From contig PUDQ02000008.1 in the NCBI GenBank assembly GCA_002964805.2, forward strand, positions 39,042-103,041: DNA of 64,000 bases. The letters run 5' to 3'. This document shows positions 22,880 to 38,096 of the stretch, one piece after another; positions within the stretch are counted from its first letter, which is position 1; the number at the start of each line of letters is the position of its first letter. This stretch comes from Trametes villosa (taxonomy: Eukaryota; Basidiomycota; Agaricomycetes; Polyporales; Polyporaceae). A program made the position numbers and the translations under genes. A model generated the notes under the pieces. It was not told where the DNA came from. It made no database searches and was given only the letters and a program-made list of their open reading frames with translations.

Positions 22880-24225
22880 ATGAGCGACCCGTCGTTGCTT
22901 GCAGTCATGGTAAGCAGCCCTCATTCATACTTCAACACTGCCGCTCGACACTGATGTCAACGATGGACAGCTCCTCATTCTTTTCGCGGAGTCTCTCCTC
23001 TACGGGGCGTTCTGCGTCCTATACCTCATTTCTGTGTCAGTCCTCGTATACCGGCGGCGCCGCGATCAACGCACGCGTGTGAATATCTGGATGACTGTCA
23101 TCGTCACGACCATGTTCCTACTTGCAGGGGTGGTATGTCGTTCGCGTTAGTATGCAATCTCGGCAACGATGACTGATTATATCAACTGTTGCAGTATCTC
23201 GCGCTTGATGTCCGGCACCTCAAAGTAGCCTTCGTCGACCACAGTGCATCGCCCGGCGGGCCCATGGCCTACTTGCAGCAACAGGGGAGCGACCCATTTC
23301 GCAACGTACACCCGTACATTTTCGGACTGATGACGCTCATGGGGGATGGATTCATGGCAAGCTACTACCTCATATTATCTCTCGTACGACGACTGACATA
23401 CGCTCAATCTTAGATGTATCGTGTGTTTGTTGTTTGGAACCGGCAGCTAATCTCTCTCGTCGTGCCTGCTCTTCTACTGCTGGGAGATATGAGTATGTAT
23501 CACGATATATACCTGTGGCGCATACGCTAAAGCCTTCTCTGCAAACAGTCGCGGGCGGCATCGCTGGCCTTGCGCTGATCAAAGGCTCAAGAACGTACTA
23601 CTCCATCACCGCACCCGGCGCGCGTTCTCAGTTGATCGCGTACTTGTGCATGACGCTCCTGACCAACGTGGTGACTACGCGTGAGTGAGAGGTCTTTCGA
23701 GCAAGTTTTGCTCATCGTGTACTGACCGTGTTCACGGTCTCTCTGTATGCGGCTTGAAGTGTTGCTCCTTGGACGCCTTTGGTGGCACGATAGGTCTAAC
23801 AAACTTGGGCACCTCTCCCAGGATGCATGCGACTCCGTGGCGTGGAAGGTCATGAAGACTATTGTGCAGTCGCAAGCCGCTTACTCCGCCGGGGTCGTCT
23901 TCAACGTCGCCACATACGCTGCTCGATCCAATCTGGTACTCGTTACTAACGCTATCCTTCCGCCGCTCATCGTACGTGTCTCTTCTAATGTCGCTCTCGG
24001 CGGCAACTACTAACAGACTCGCAATACCTGCAGGGCATCTCATTCACTGTGATCATCACCCGCATTGGACTGAGCGAGGTGCTGGGAGACGCTGAAGGCC
24101 AGGCCTCCACGCTTTCGTTCAACGCTGCCGTGCGTAGTGATCCGGAGCTAGGGGTTGAAAGTGTCGTTGCCAGCCCCCATGACGTGGGTGGGGAGGAGGA
24201 TTGGGACAGCCATGTGGGCCCGTGA
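22880..24225 (+). CDS. Seven-helix membrane protein, family copy F
   Basis: Seven exons: 22880-22909, 22971-23132, 23195-23356, 23414-23492, 23549-23680, 23760-23971, 24034-24225; 322 residues. First exon MSDPSLLAVM. Landmarks: ISVSVLVYRRRR, HSASPGGPMAYLQQQGSDP, LMGDGFM, YRVFVVWNRQ, AYLCMTLLTNVVTT, LLLGRLWWHDRSNK, WKVMKTIVQSQAAYSAG, then GISFTVIITRIGLSEVLGD. Intron 3 (23357-23413, 57 nt) starts with GC (GCAAGC); the alternative GT donor would leave only 30 nt. The fifth-exon region is more diverged from the others (IKGSRTYYSITAPGARSQ). Short acidic tail. Function unknown. Confidence 0.85.
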
Positions 24226-25443
24226 TAAGGCGTCCGCATATCTTGAACAGGTGTTCGAAGGAGACGAAGGCTCGACACATCATATATCCATGCACGTAGG
24301 CGGAAGTGTAAGTGCGACCTGAGCTTTACCTTATCGCCGACTGCGCTGAACACCTCATGTATAGAAATATTCGTGGTTCTGGATCTGCACGCCCTGTCTA
24401 TGCTATGCATACGACTTTCTTGAACCAGTTTTGCAGACAGATGGGGGCGCCTAACATCTTCGTTCGAGGGGTGCAATCCGTAGTGTCGCTGCAGGACATG
24501 GAGAGCATGGTATCGCGCGAGTTTCACACGCGTAAGCTGTGCAAGTCCTCTAGTTCCGCGGACAGTAATTATAAATACCTCCTATCGCGGTGCCTTGAAG
24601 ACGCGATCCTGTGCTCGCTGCTTCCCGTCGCCACAGCGTCTCAGGCTCCATGATGAGTGTGGTACCGCACGACCTGCAGACGCAATCCTGATTCGCCGCA
24701 CGTCTCCGAATTCTCAAGGATGCATCGCCTCGCGAACTTGCCCATGCTGTGTCGCCGGAGACTCGATCCGTCCTGGCATTTACATGGCAGGATACCTTCA
24801 AGGTGCGGGTTCCCGTCCTACGCCAAGGAGATATAACAATAGACTGTATCTTGCACAGGGGCTATCGATGGCGCCTACTCAGGCTGCTGGCTTGCTTTCC
24901 CGTGGACCCACAGTTCTATCTGATCGCACTGTCATGCGCCGTAGACAACGAGCCCTCATCATGTGGCAGTTGGATGAAGCCCACTCGAGGTGCAGCCTGC
25001 GTACTCAGCTTCCGCTTCGCCTCGTGTCTCTAGAGAAGCACACCACGTTTCTCAGCGCTATATCCCATTACTGACGTCCCAGACACATTCCTTCACGACG
25101 ATACTATCGATGGGCAGTGATACTACCTGAGTACGTTCTGATCTTCGTCTCCCCATTTTGGCTAACTCAAAATAGCGCGCAGGATGTGTACGGGCCACAT
25201 GCCCCCATCCGGCTTCTTCGTGTTCGGTTTGGTCGGGTCAGCCGGCGAAGAAGGTTCGAGGGTAGCACCATGAGGAGAGCTCCCTGACGCTGAGAACGCC
25301 AACAGCACGATATCCACATAACGAACAGTTCGCTGCGATCCGGGGAGTCTCGATCTCCTCCCCCATCTCGAGTCCCCGGGTTTCCCAGTATCCTGTCTTA
25401 TAAACTGCTGCGGCGCGCTCGGGCAGCCTCCGGTTCGCCCGTC
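24226..25443. other. Intergenic region between copies F and G
   Basis: About 1.2 kb with only short open frames on both strands and no recognisable motif or splice continuation. Nothing else seen. Confidence 0.4.
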
Positions 25444-26834
25444 ATGCAAAACGTTCAGTTCCTCAGAATCGAAGTGAGTACTGAGCTGGAAATTTATGGT
25501 CGCAGCGCAGCTCTGATACGCGAATACAGCTTCTGGTTCTCTTCACAGAAACCCTCTTGTTCGGAGTGTTCTGTGTTCTGTATCCCATCTCGGTGTGGAT
25601 CTTGGTGTACCGACGCCGTCGCTATCGCCGTCGTTCAGCGCCAAACCTGTGGATGACCGCTGTGGTCACGACCATGTTCCTGCTCGCAGCCGTGGTACGC
25701 TCGTTCGCAGTCATGTGGTGCACACAGACGATCTTACGCTCATACTGTCCAGTACCTCGCTATTGATGTCATCCACCTATCAACCGCCTTCGCCGATCAT
25801 AGCGCGACACCCGGTGGGCCGCTGGCCTACTTCGAAGAGCCGGGGAACGACCCATCCCGCTATGTATCTTCTACTATCTTCGCCTTGATGACTGTCATAG
25901 GCGACGCGTTCATGGTATGTGTTTCCCCTGGTAAACCTGAGATCAGCCATCCCACCGGCTTCACCCGTCTTCGCAGATGTACCGAATATATGTGGTTTGG
26001 GATAGGCAATGGATCTCCCTTATCATACCTGCCTTGCTTCTTGCGGCTGATTTAAGTGAGTGACTTGCCGCGTTTCGGCTCTCAAGTTGCATTGACAACG
26101 CCTGCTCTTACAGTCACTACTGCTTTTGTCGCCGACCTTCTGCTGGGCGGCACTCCGCTGACCTACGACCTATCATTCATACTGGTCGGCCGCGCACGGT
26201 TCATCGCGTACTTTGTTGTTGTACTCTTCGCTAATGTGGTCATGACTCGTAAGTCACGACTCCGGCCCGTAGGGCGTACTACTGACCTACCGGGTCATTT
26301 TATAGTCCTACTCCTCGGACGGCTCTGGTGGTACGACAGGAGGGTCAGGCGCTATCGCGCCCGAGCGATCACGTACAACTCCGTACACTGGCGCGTCATG
26401 AACACCGTCGTACAGTCGCAGTTCGTCTACTCGCTCGGCGTGGTCTTCAACCTCATCGCGTATGCGGTGCGCTCCAACCTCGTGCTCATCACCAACGCGG
26501 TTCTGCCTCAGCTCATTGTGAGTACAACAATTCCCATCGTAGCTCGCGCTGATAGAACACTGCCATGCAGGGTATATCGTTCACCCTGATCATCACGCGC
26601 ATCGGTCTCAGCGAGGTGCTGGAGGATGCGACAGACCAGCACCCGGCGGCCGGCAATGTGGTCGAGCTCGACGATAGAGGGCGAACGCCGCCGCCCATCG
26701 AGGTCAACGTATTCACTTCGCACTCCAGCTACAGCGAAGAGGGAGGCGTGCGCGACGATAAGGCGGAGCCTAGCTGTCCCGACGACCTTGGGGCCGGCGC
26801 TGTTCGCGTTGGTAAAGGAGGGTTTGGGGCGTAG
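25444..26834 (+). CDS. Seven-helix membrane protein, family copy G
   Basis: Seven exons: 25444-25473, 25530-25694, 25753-25914, 25977-26055, 26114-26248, 26306-26517, 26571-26834; 348 residues. First exon MQNVQFLRIE. Helix segments: LLFGVFCVLYPISVWILV, WMTAVVTTMFLLAAV, FALMTVIGDAFM, WISLIIPALLLAADL, FIAYFVVVLFANVVM, FVYSLGVVFNLIAYAV and GISFTLIITRIGLSEVLED. The signature HSATPGGPLAYF, YRIYVVWDRQ and LLGRLWWYDRRVRRY motifs are intact. The 60-residue polar tail contains VNVFTSHSSYSEEGG, comparable in position to the FNVFISQ segment in copies A, C and D. Last member of the array on this side. Function unknown. Confidence 0.87.
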
Positions 26835-29908
<3,074 letters not shown>

Positions 29909-30154
29909 TACCCTACCCGAACATAATACTACTGTACTACGCACCGCGCTCGCTCTTACACTATACTTGTTTGTACTACAATACCAAACATCATAAATCA
30001 GCTCTCGGAAAACACGAGAAGGGAAGATGGAGCAGCGGTACTTGAGCTTTAGAATCCACAAACTACGGCCGGCTGTAGGTAGCAGCGCAATCGGTGAATG
30101 TGAAGCATGACAGACACAGTCATCGATTTCCCGAACTTGTCTCAGAGGCGCACT

Positions 30155-32702
30155 TCACATTATAGCAAAGAACTTCGCCACGGCGTCACGTAGCCTGTCC
30201 AGGGCCCGGCCAATGTCCGATTGAGGGCTTCGCGAGAGCGACTGGAACGCCGCCTTCTCGAGATTGCGCAGCCCATAGGCCAGCCGAGAGGGGTGCCCGT
30301 CGAAGAGCGGCACGAGCGCAGCGAGGTTGGGCAGGATGTCGTCGACGATGTCGCACAGGAGGTCGAGCTGGACGTGCGACCAGCGCCGCAGGTGCTGCGG
30401 CAGCATGGTCCAGGAGAACGACGTGAGCTCGAACAGCAGGGCGCGTATGTGAGTCCGGATGACGTGGTGGTCCGCGGGCGCTGACGGGTCGGCCGAGGAG
30501 AGAACGCGGAGCGAGTACCGGAGGGAGTCTCGAGTGGCGAGGAGGCAGTGTTGTTCCAGCTGCGGCCGGGAGGGCCATTGGGTGCGGTGGTTCTTGTAGT
30601 CCCTGCGATGCACGTACTTCAAAGTCCGGAAATACATGAGCGCGTCGCGGTGCAACAATGCAATATCGTCGGCGGTCCGTAGGTGTGGGTCCTCGGTGTC
30701 TTCTGTGGGATTGGCGCGTTAGCGGCATTGCCAAACAGAACAGCGCTGGGACCTACCGTGAGGTGCTTGGGGCGTGTCGGGCTTCGGCTTCTCCGCTCTA
30801 CCCTCCCACGACAGTATTTGACAGTGCGAGGTGAGTCTGTCCGGTGTGCCGTCCGCGTTGTGGGCCCCGTAGAGTTGCAGCAGGTAGGGCGTCAGCCAAG
30901 TGGCAGCCATCCGCAGCCATGCGGCGTCTTTGGGCCCCGGCGGCGACTGCGCTCTCCAGAATCTGTCGTCTTCCGGTGACGGGAGGAAGTAGTGGGCCCG
31001 CCGGAGCAAATGGCCAGTGTCGGGGAATGAGCCGGGGAAGAGCGTCATCGTGTAGCGGTCTAGCAAACACAGGAATGCTTGGTAGAGCAGCAGAGCGTCC
31101 TTGGGGTAACGGCCCGCGCGGTCTTGGAAATGCTTCTGAGATGTCCTGTGGAGTCGCGTGATGTATTCGAGGACGACGACTGGATTCTCGTCGAGGAGAC
31201 AGACCGCGGCCATGGAGACCGCCTTGCCATCCAGCGTGCAGTCGTAGGCCTTGCTGAGGATGTCCAGATCAAGCGCGCTGCCCAGCTTATGCACGCTGTA
31301 CCGCTCGTGTATGTGCCAGGAAAAGGTCTTCCAGACTTTAGGGAAGAGAAGACTAGCGCTCAGCAGAGCGTCGTTCAAGAATCCAGGAAGGAAACGCCCC
31401 GGGACCCGCCACCATATGAAGTCGAGAGGCTTTGAGAAGAGCCAGTACCCAGCGGGGCGGATAAGCGGGTAGAACACGTGCCGCCAAAGAGAGTAGAAGG
31501 CGAATGTCTGCGGGGTGAGGTAGGCGCAGCCGGTCTTGAACAGCGGCAGGAAGGTGACGCCGATGGTGAATACGGCAACGACGCCGATGAGCACCGAGGC
31601 GACGATTGCGACTGTCTGGTGGAGGGTCCAGAGAAGGACGAGGAGCCCAGCGAGAAATAGACCGAGCGAGATTAGGAGCAAGATGGGAATGATGATGACG
31701 ATATCTCCGACGCGCCATTTGACGAGGTTGTTCAGGCGATATTGTCGCAGTTGCGCCGCCTCGCGGGAAGACCCCGACAGTCCGAGGCTCACATACTCAT
31801 TCAGCCACTGCTTCACGAGAATGCCCATGAGAGCGGAGGTGAGACTGAGGATGAGGCCCGAGAACCAGAGGATGTTGAGCCATATGGCGGAGCGCGGGAT
31901 CGCAGCAGGTGCATCCGCAGCACCTTGGGTCGACGGAATAGCGGGCGTCGCCGTAGAGTTAACGAATGTCGGCGAGACTGAGAAGCTCTGCAGCTGTAGG
32001 GAGATTTGCTGCAAAATAGCGACAGGATCTGGCGGGGCTGGTTGCAATAATGGGTACGACTGCACGTTGAACGCCGTTAAAATCGCTGAGAATAGACCCG
32101 CCTACATATCACTCGAGCGTGAGTTACAATATTAGACAGGCATACGGATAGTGCACATACGAAAACGAGGTAGGTGTCGATTGCCTTGCTCCACCGATCA
32201 ATCATTTCGTCGCTGTATGTCTTCACCATGTCGGCGGCATCGGCCCAAGCTTTCTCTTTCTCCTCGTCGGTGCGGAGAGTCTTACGCTGCTCCAACAGTT
32301 CCTGCGCGAGATGAGTCATGACGTTCGAGAGTAGATATATTGCCTGTTGCACGAAACGAACCTCCAGCTCGAGCTGTTTGGTCAGCGCTTCCAGGCGAGC
32401 GTGATCTATACCTGCCGGAGGATGTTTGCGCTATGGGGATCAATCCAGACACTCAGGACCTCTCCGTAGTACGTTGTGTCTAGATTGTGCATGCGCACCT
32501 TTTCCTTTTTGCTGCTTTTTCCCGACGCCGTAGAAGACTGTGGTGGGCTAGTATTGCGGGCGTGGCTGGGAACCTCCCCGGGTCGTGAGGGAGGTTCAAG
32601 AGGCGCGCCCGTGTTCGCCTCTTTCACTTCCGACGTGACCTCCTGCTTGACGTCGGTCATATTGACTGGATCTAGGAGCGTCGGAATATGGATGAAGGGC
32701 AC
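30155..32702 (-). CDS. DUF6535-domain membrane protein
   Basis: Four exons: 32702-32453, 32411-32161, 32101-30757, 30702-30155; 797 residues. A second in-frame ATG at 32660 could be the start. The N-terminal 80 residues are Ser/Pro/Lys-rich. The DUF6535 region follows: WADAADMVKTYSDEMIDRW, IDTYLVFAGLFSAILTAF, then three strongly hydrophobic segments, IWLNILWFSGLILSLTSAL with KQWLNEY after it, VIIIPILLLISLGLFLAG, and VLIGVVAVFTIGVTFLPLF. The long C-terminal half is hydrophilic with helical, Arg/Leu-rich stretches. The family is abundant in Agaricomycetes and has no established function. The 41-nt first intron is short and the least certain junction. Confidence 0.88.
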
Positions 32703-33341
32703 CGGGGGGACTCAAGTGTATGAACAGACGATAGTGGAGTAGAAGCGGCGATCTGTTCAACTGCTGAGTGCCACCGAGCGCTGGTCCCTTAATCGTCCTA
32801 GTGGGTTGATTGAATGCCATGATGTTCACATCCAAGAACTTTGATGCTTTGAAAACAAAGCTCTCAGAAGAGTGGACGTCAACGCGTTTCGCGTGTCAGA
32901 AGCTACGTGCTTGTGTCACAAAACTCATGCTTTGTCCGAGCGAGTTCAAGCCTCCCGTACAACTGGCGCAGGGACAGAAGATGCATGGCGCACTGTTATC
33001 TAGACGAAATATTCATCGTTTAGCATTTGGAAAGTAGAGTCCGCTTGTAAGCCTCACCATATTTTGTGCTAATGGCCCACTGGTTTCAGGGTTTTTTTAC
33101 GAGTCCGCGGAGGAGGTGGAAGGTGGTAAGTCCGGTAGTACTAGCCGCACCGGTACCTCGGGGAGGGCCAGTCGGCGTCTAGGCGCCGGTATGCCTGGCG
33201 CGCGGGACCCCGGGGACTGTGAGCGTCGTGCATTGATGCACTGCAGACTCCCAGACTGCGACATACGCAGCACGCTCACCTTCCTTTCCTCCACTCGCAT
33301 CTCGTCCCCGAACATATCCTTCCTCGACTTTTACGCCCAAC
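32703..33341. other. Divergent intergenic region
   Basis: Lies between the starts of the DUF6535 gene (-) and the BAR gene (+), so it must hold both promoters. The stretch before 33342 is C/T-rich. No gene supported. Confidence 0.45.
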
Positions 33342-34621
33342 ATGGAGGGATGGAACAAGCTGTCTTCGGGTCTCGCAGGCCTCAACATTGGCCAGTCTGC
33401 CAACAAGTTCGCCAAGGGCTTCCAATCCAGTGTGCAGGCCACCAGGGAGCGTCTCGGCCAGGTCGCCCCGGAGGAGATAACTGAGCTGCCGCAGGGTACG
33501 TGTCCAACTATGAGCAGATTGGAACGCAACAACTAAGTGTAACTATAGAGTACAAGGACCTCGAGGCCCGCGTTGATGCTCTCCGCGCGGCTCACCTCGC
33601 GCTCTTGAAGTACGCACTCCGTTCCTAGCCCTCTGCGGCCCATTAACAACGCACCACGCGCCCGGTCGTCCAGGGTCACGAAGGTGTACGAGTCCGAGAC
33701 GTACGACTACCCGACGCAGATCCAGGAGTCGCTCACCGAGCTCGGCACGACCATCGGGCACGGCATCACCAACTTCGCCGCGGCGAACCTGAAGGGCACG
33801 AACCTGCCCGCGCCCGCGCCCGCGGCGCCGAACGCGCCGCAGCACAAGACGCTCCCGCACGCGTTCGGGCGCGCGGCGACGAACGCGGCGACGGCCGTGC
33901 AGCAGGTGTCCGGCGCCGGCGACGACAAGCTCGGCAAGGGCCTGCAGGTGTACGCGGGCGCGTGGGAGAAGATCGCGGACGCGCGCGTCGAGCAGGACGC
34001 TACGATCCGCGAGCGCTTCCTCCAGCCGTGGCAGACGACGCTCTCGACGAGCATCAACGTCGCGATGAAGGCGCGCCAGGCCGTGCGCGTGAGCCGCCTC
34101 GAGCTCGATGCGGCGAAGCAGACGTGAGTGCTACGCTAGTATATTACCAGGGCGGGGTGTGATAACCATGCCCCCGTAGCTTGAAGAGTGCAGGTCCCGC
34201 TAAGCAGGAGGCGGCCCGACTCGAGGTCGAGAACGCCGAGGACGACCTCGTGCAGAAGACCGAGGTCGCAATCACCCTCATGAAGACTGTCCTGGACAAC
34301 GTGAGCCAGCTCCCATCTTCCAGTGTGCTCCTAAGCTATATGCTGACCTCCTCCACAGCCCGAACCCCTCAAGAACCTGAACGAGCTCGCGAAGGCGCAG
34401 GTAAGCGCGTGATTCCGCCCCGGCCCCGGTCCAGCGCCTAAATGACGCGTTGCCACCTGCAGCTCATGTTCTACGCCACCGCGGCCGAGGCGCTCTCGAG
34501 CGTCCAGGGCGAGATCGAGGAGCTCAGCGTCGCCGCGGAGGGCGAATACAGGTGCGTCCCCTCCCCTGTGCCTTTTGACGTGGCTCATGGCGTGCTCCTC
34601 AGGAAGACCCGCGACCACTAA
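33342..34621 (+). CDS. BAR-domain protein (Gvp36-like)
   Basis: Seven exons: 33342-33495, 33549-33609, 33674-34123, 34180-34300, 34359-34400, 34463-34551, 34603-34621; 311 residues. Almost the whole chain is predicted helical with a BAR arrangement: EYKDLEARVDALRAAH, TKVYESETYDYPTQIQESL, GLQVYAGAWEKIADARVEQD, a long basic helix with VAMKARQAVRVSRLELDAAK, KQEAARLEVENAEDDLVQKT and a final FYATAAEALSSVQGEIEEL. The family bends or senses curved membranes; Gvp36 in yeast acts at Golgi and endosomes, so a Golgi/endocytic role is inferred. An Ala/Pro-rich insert (NLPAPAPAAPNAP) sits in a loop. There is no SH3 domain. Coding bias is very GC-rich at third positions, typical of well-expressed genes. 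Confidence 0.9.
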
Positions 34622-35736
34622 GTGAGGCCGCTTGTGTACTACCCGGAGCCGCTTATAATGGACCGTTCTCGCTGTACTGTTCGTTCCGGCCTATACCGCC
34701 CGCAACCCGACTGATGACGATGCTACGCTGTTTACGCCCACTCACCTATGTATTCAATTCTATAGTCCTGGATCCTCGATGCGAAGACTTTGCGCTTAGC
34801 TGCAACACGCCGTCCCGGTGGCTGTACCGCCGTTCAGCAGGTCACGTCGATCTCTAACCTGGCGCGCTGCTCCCTCTTATACCGGCGGTGAGCTGCGGTG
34901 CTGAGGCGTTTTGGATCCACGCACGAGCATAGCGTTGCGGAATTAGCGTCTCGCTGGCGAGCCAAGGAAGATATGCACTCGTCTGCTCTGTCAGCCAGAC
35001 GCAAATTCGAAGGCTCTCTCGCCCGCCGTCTCCCATGAGCACCCACGCTCAAGGGATGGCCGTCATACGATCCTCGATGTAGGGGAATGGCATGGGTACT
35101 CTGCGGGGCAATCTGTGCTACACTCGCTGGACCCGCGAAATTTCTCCACCTGTGAGCCTGCAATCCGGCGGGGGTACGGGCTTGCAGGTACGAGTAACCA
35201 GCGGTTTCAACGGAGCTTTTTGAGCCGCGTCGTCACTGGGCACCGTGCGCTGTGTTGCGTTCGAGGCTTTGCGATTCCGACTGCCTTTCCGCCTCCTGGC
35301 ACGTCCGGGTATGTAGCGGGTATACGCGCCCACCCGAACCCGTACCCCGACTTGCCCGGACTATACCCTCGACCCGTGCAGTTCCATCATACGACAACGC
35401 ATACAGCAACTAGGGTATTGTCGTTCGCGCCTGTTGTACTCTGGAGAGATCGAAGAGGTTCTTCTGGAGACGCGCAGCCCCCGAATTTGTCACGCCTGAC
35501 AAATTCGCGGTCGACCGGAGATGCCGGGTATGGCAGGCGAGTACGTTCGTGCGCGGGACTCACTCGACTTGGCAGGCGTCGTGGAGAGGAGGCGCGGATG
35601 TGTCGAGGATATAAGGTGTGGAGGAGAAGCATGCAAGATAACTCGAACTCAACACCCCGCATCGTGAACTCTATCCTCAATCATCCTTTCACAGCTAACT
35701 ATCAGTGTACCGCTCGTCACAAGCTCTATTGTTGAG
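34622..35736. other. Intergenic region, BAR gene to SDR gene
   Basis: About 1.1 kb. The + frame 35115-35735 is open for 206 codons but composition and lack of motifs argue against a gene. Contains the presumed promoter of the dehydrogenase. Confidence 0.4.
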
Positions 35737-36945
35737 ATGCCTTCCTACGTAGTCACTGGAGCCTCGCGCGGTATTGGTGTACGTATGAGCTTTCCTCCGT
35801 CTCCTCGCATACCCCGGGCCGGCCTAGTATATGTGCACTGACTGCTTCTCGTGCGACAGCTCGAGTTCGTCAACCAGCTCGTAAGCCTCTATTCATACTT
35901 CGAGATGCTACAGGAAGTGACACGGACCCTATGTTCTTTCTTCCGCAGAGCAACGACTCAAACAACGTAGTCTTTGGCCTCGCGCGGAACCCGCAGAACT
36001 CGCCCAAGCTCCTCGAGCTGCAGCAATCCCGCCCGAACCTGCACGTCATCAAAGCGGACATCACCAACGCTCAGGCTCTCAAGGTAGTTCAGCATACCCA
36101 TCACCGTGAACCCATATTAATGAGCGCCGTGCACGACAGGCTGCCGCAGCGGAGGTTGCAAAGGTGACGGGCGGCTCGCTCGACTACCTCATCAACAATG
36201 CCGCGGCGGTGAGCAACGAGCGCACGGGGCTGACGCAGAGCACCTAGTACGTACAGGACGTGGGTGTCGATGTCGCCTACGGTGAACTCACGAGCTGTGC
36301 CCGCCAGCCCGGACGATAAGCTCCTCGAGGACGACCTCGTCGATGCGGTACGCACCCCTCTCGGGCCCCTTCTCCCTCGCCGTCCCTTTTCGTGCTGAAA
36401 CATCGCCTCTGACGTGTGTTAGTTCCGCACGAACGTCGTCGGCGTGGTGCACACCATCAACGCCTTCCTGCCGCTCCTCCGCGCCGGGGGCGCGAAGAAG
36501 GTCGTCACGCTCTCGTCGGGCGTTGCCGACCCGGACCTCACGCTCAAGGCCGGCTACACCATCGCCGCGCCGTACTGCGTCTCCAAGGCCGCGCTGAACC
36601 TTGCCCTCGCGAAGTATGCGGCCGAGTTCCGCGACGAGGGCTTCACGTTCCTCGCGATCAGCCCCGGGGTCGTGAACACCGCCGAGAAGCCGCGTGAGTG
36701 CTTCGTGTTTTGGGAGCGGGTGGGTAGAGAAGGCGGAAAGCTGACGCGCGCACATAGCGACCCCGGAGGAGCTGGAGATCATCAAGGGAATGGTCGAGCA
36801 GTTCAGGAAGTACGCGCCGCAGTGGGACGGACAGCCCCTCACGCCCGAGACGTCTGTGCGGCTCGTGCTGAGCGTGGTCGAGCGCTCCACTGTCAAGGAT
36901 ACGGGCGCGTTCCTCTCTCACTTGGGAAACCAGCAGTGGCTTTGA
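35737..36945 (+). CDS. Short-chain dehydrogenase/reductase (classical SDR)
   Basis: Seven exons: 35737-35778, 35860-35880, 35949-36083, 36140-36246, 36308-36347, 36423-36693, 36758-36945; 267 residues, normal for a classical SDR. TGASRGIG at the N-terminus binds the NAD(P) cofactor, VIKADIT follows the second Rossmann strand, and LINNAAA matches the NNAG motif. The catalytic Ser is in VVTLSSGVAD and the YxxxK pair in YCVSKAAL. SPGVVNT follows strand 6. Exon 2 is only 21 nt (LEFVNQL), yet phases and protein continuity support it. Substrate cannot be predicted. The arrangement resembles fungal SDRs annotated as NAD(P)-binding proteins of unknown substrate. Probably cytosolic. Confidence 0.92.
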
Positions 36946-38096
36946 GCGTTTTCGGGAAGACGAGGGCTGCTATGCATTGTTGTATGTAATGGAAAGGGAG
37001 TAAGGAGGACGACGTACGATGTATACTGTTGAATGCCCGTGCGTCCTTCAGCACATCGCGCCCCCGGAGATCGCGCCCTCTTTGCTGTAAGGCATGCCAC
37101 AAAGTATCAAATGACCGCTGCGTTCAGAGGCCACCTCGGTGGCTTTCCTCTCCGCAGGCCGCCTTACCTGCCCGACGGCGTTGTGCGGACGGGGTAAAGC
37201 CGTGCGGATCGTAATACGAGACAGGAAGAGCGGCAAGGGGGGCAGGCCTTAACCCCCTTGCCGACCTTCTCGTCACGTACCGCAATCAACAAGTATGAGT
37301 ATCTGGGAAAACCAAGGAGCGACGGGACGGAGTAGCGGGATAGAGGCAGGAGAACGCGGTGAGGAGTCAGATGAGCTACTCACCGGACGTGAGCGCACCT
37401 ACGGGACTGTGGTAGACAGAGTAGATCAGCGGTACCCGTGAAACCGCCGCCTCGGAGGCAGTGAGTGCGCTCACCACGTGAGATGACAGGTGCGCCCTGT
37501 TCCCTCTGCACGTGTAGCGCAGCCGAAGCATTGCTGAAGAGGCTAACATACTTCCGCGGTAATGCCAGGGCGGCTGACATCACGGGGTGATCCAAGTCTT
37601 CCGTCAGCCGCCCTGAAGCCAACTTCCAAGTCCTGCCCCCGGAGGGGCAGGACGAGTACCTGCGGGAAGGTAGGGAATGTAGAAGACGTCAGCTCCAGCT
37701 CACGAAGATCAATCAAGTGATGTACTCACTTCTCGGACTTGTGCGAGGGCGGGAGTCCGAAGATCCCCGCCCCCGCTCCGACGGAAGACGACGCCCGGAG
37801 GTTACTGCTTCGGAGAGAGAGAGAGGGCGCCATCTCTTTCCTAACAGGCCCCCTCCGTTTGCCGCCCACCGAACCCTCGCCCCCCACGCCCACCATCCAC
37901 CGCGCCGCGTCCCTATAGAAGGCGTGTGCCTGTCAGTACGAGGAGATGGGGGCACGACGGCGAGCACATACCATCGAGTCGCCGAATGCTGAATGCCTTA
38001 GCGTATCTTGATGTCGAGGTACCTAGATAGACAGGGCATTGCCGATTGAGCTTCCGAGAGAGGTCATGGTCTCCCCGGTTGCTCGATGCCCTGTGG
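36946..38096. other. Intergenic region with simple repeats
   Basis: No gene supported. A short GA-repeat (GAGAGAGAGAGAG) lies near 37814-37826 and the 37640-37900 stretch is GC-rich. Short open frames have no motif. Confidence 0.4.

Noticed and set aside
30683..31981. Plus-strand open frames opposite the DUF6535 gene
   Set aside because: They are antisense shadows of a well-supported coding exon.
33543..34057. Long minus-strand frames opposite the BAR gene
   Set aside because: Created by strong GC3 bias of the sense gene; no protein features.
35115..35735. 206-codon plus-strand frame before the SDR gene
   Set aside because: Low-quality composition, no homology recognised, overlaps the presumed promoter of the SDR gene.
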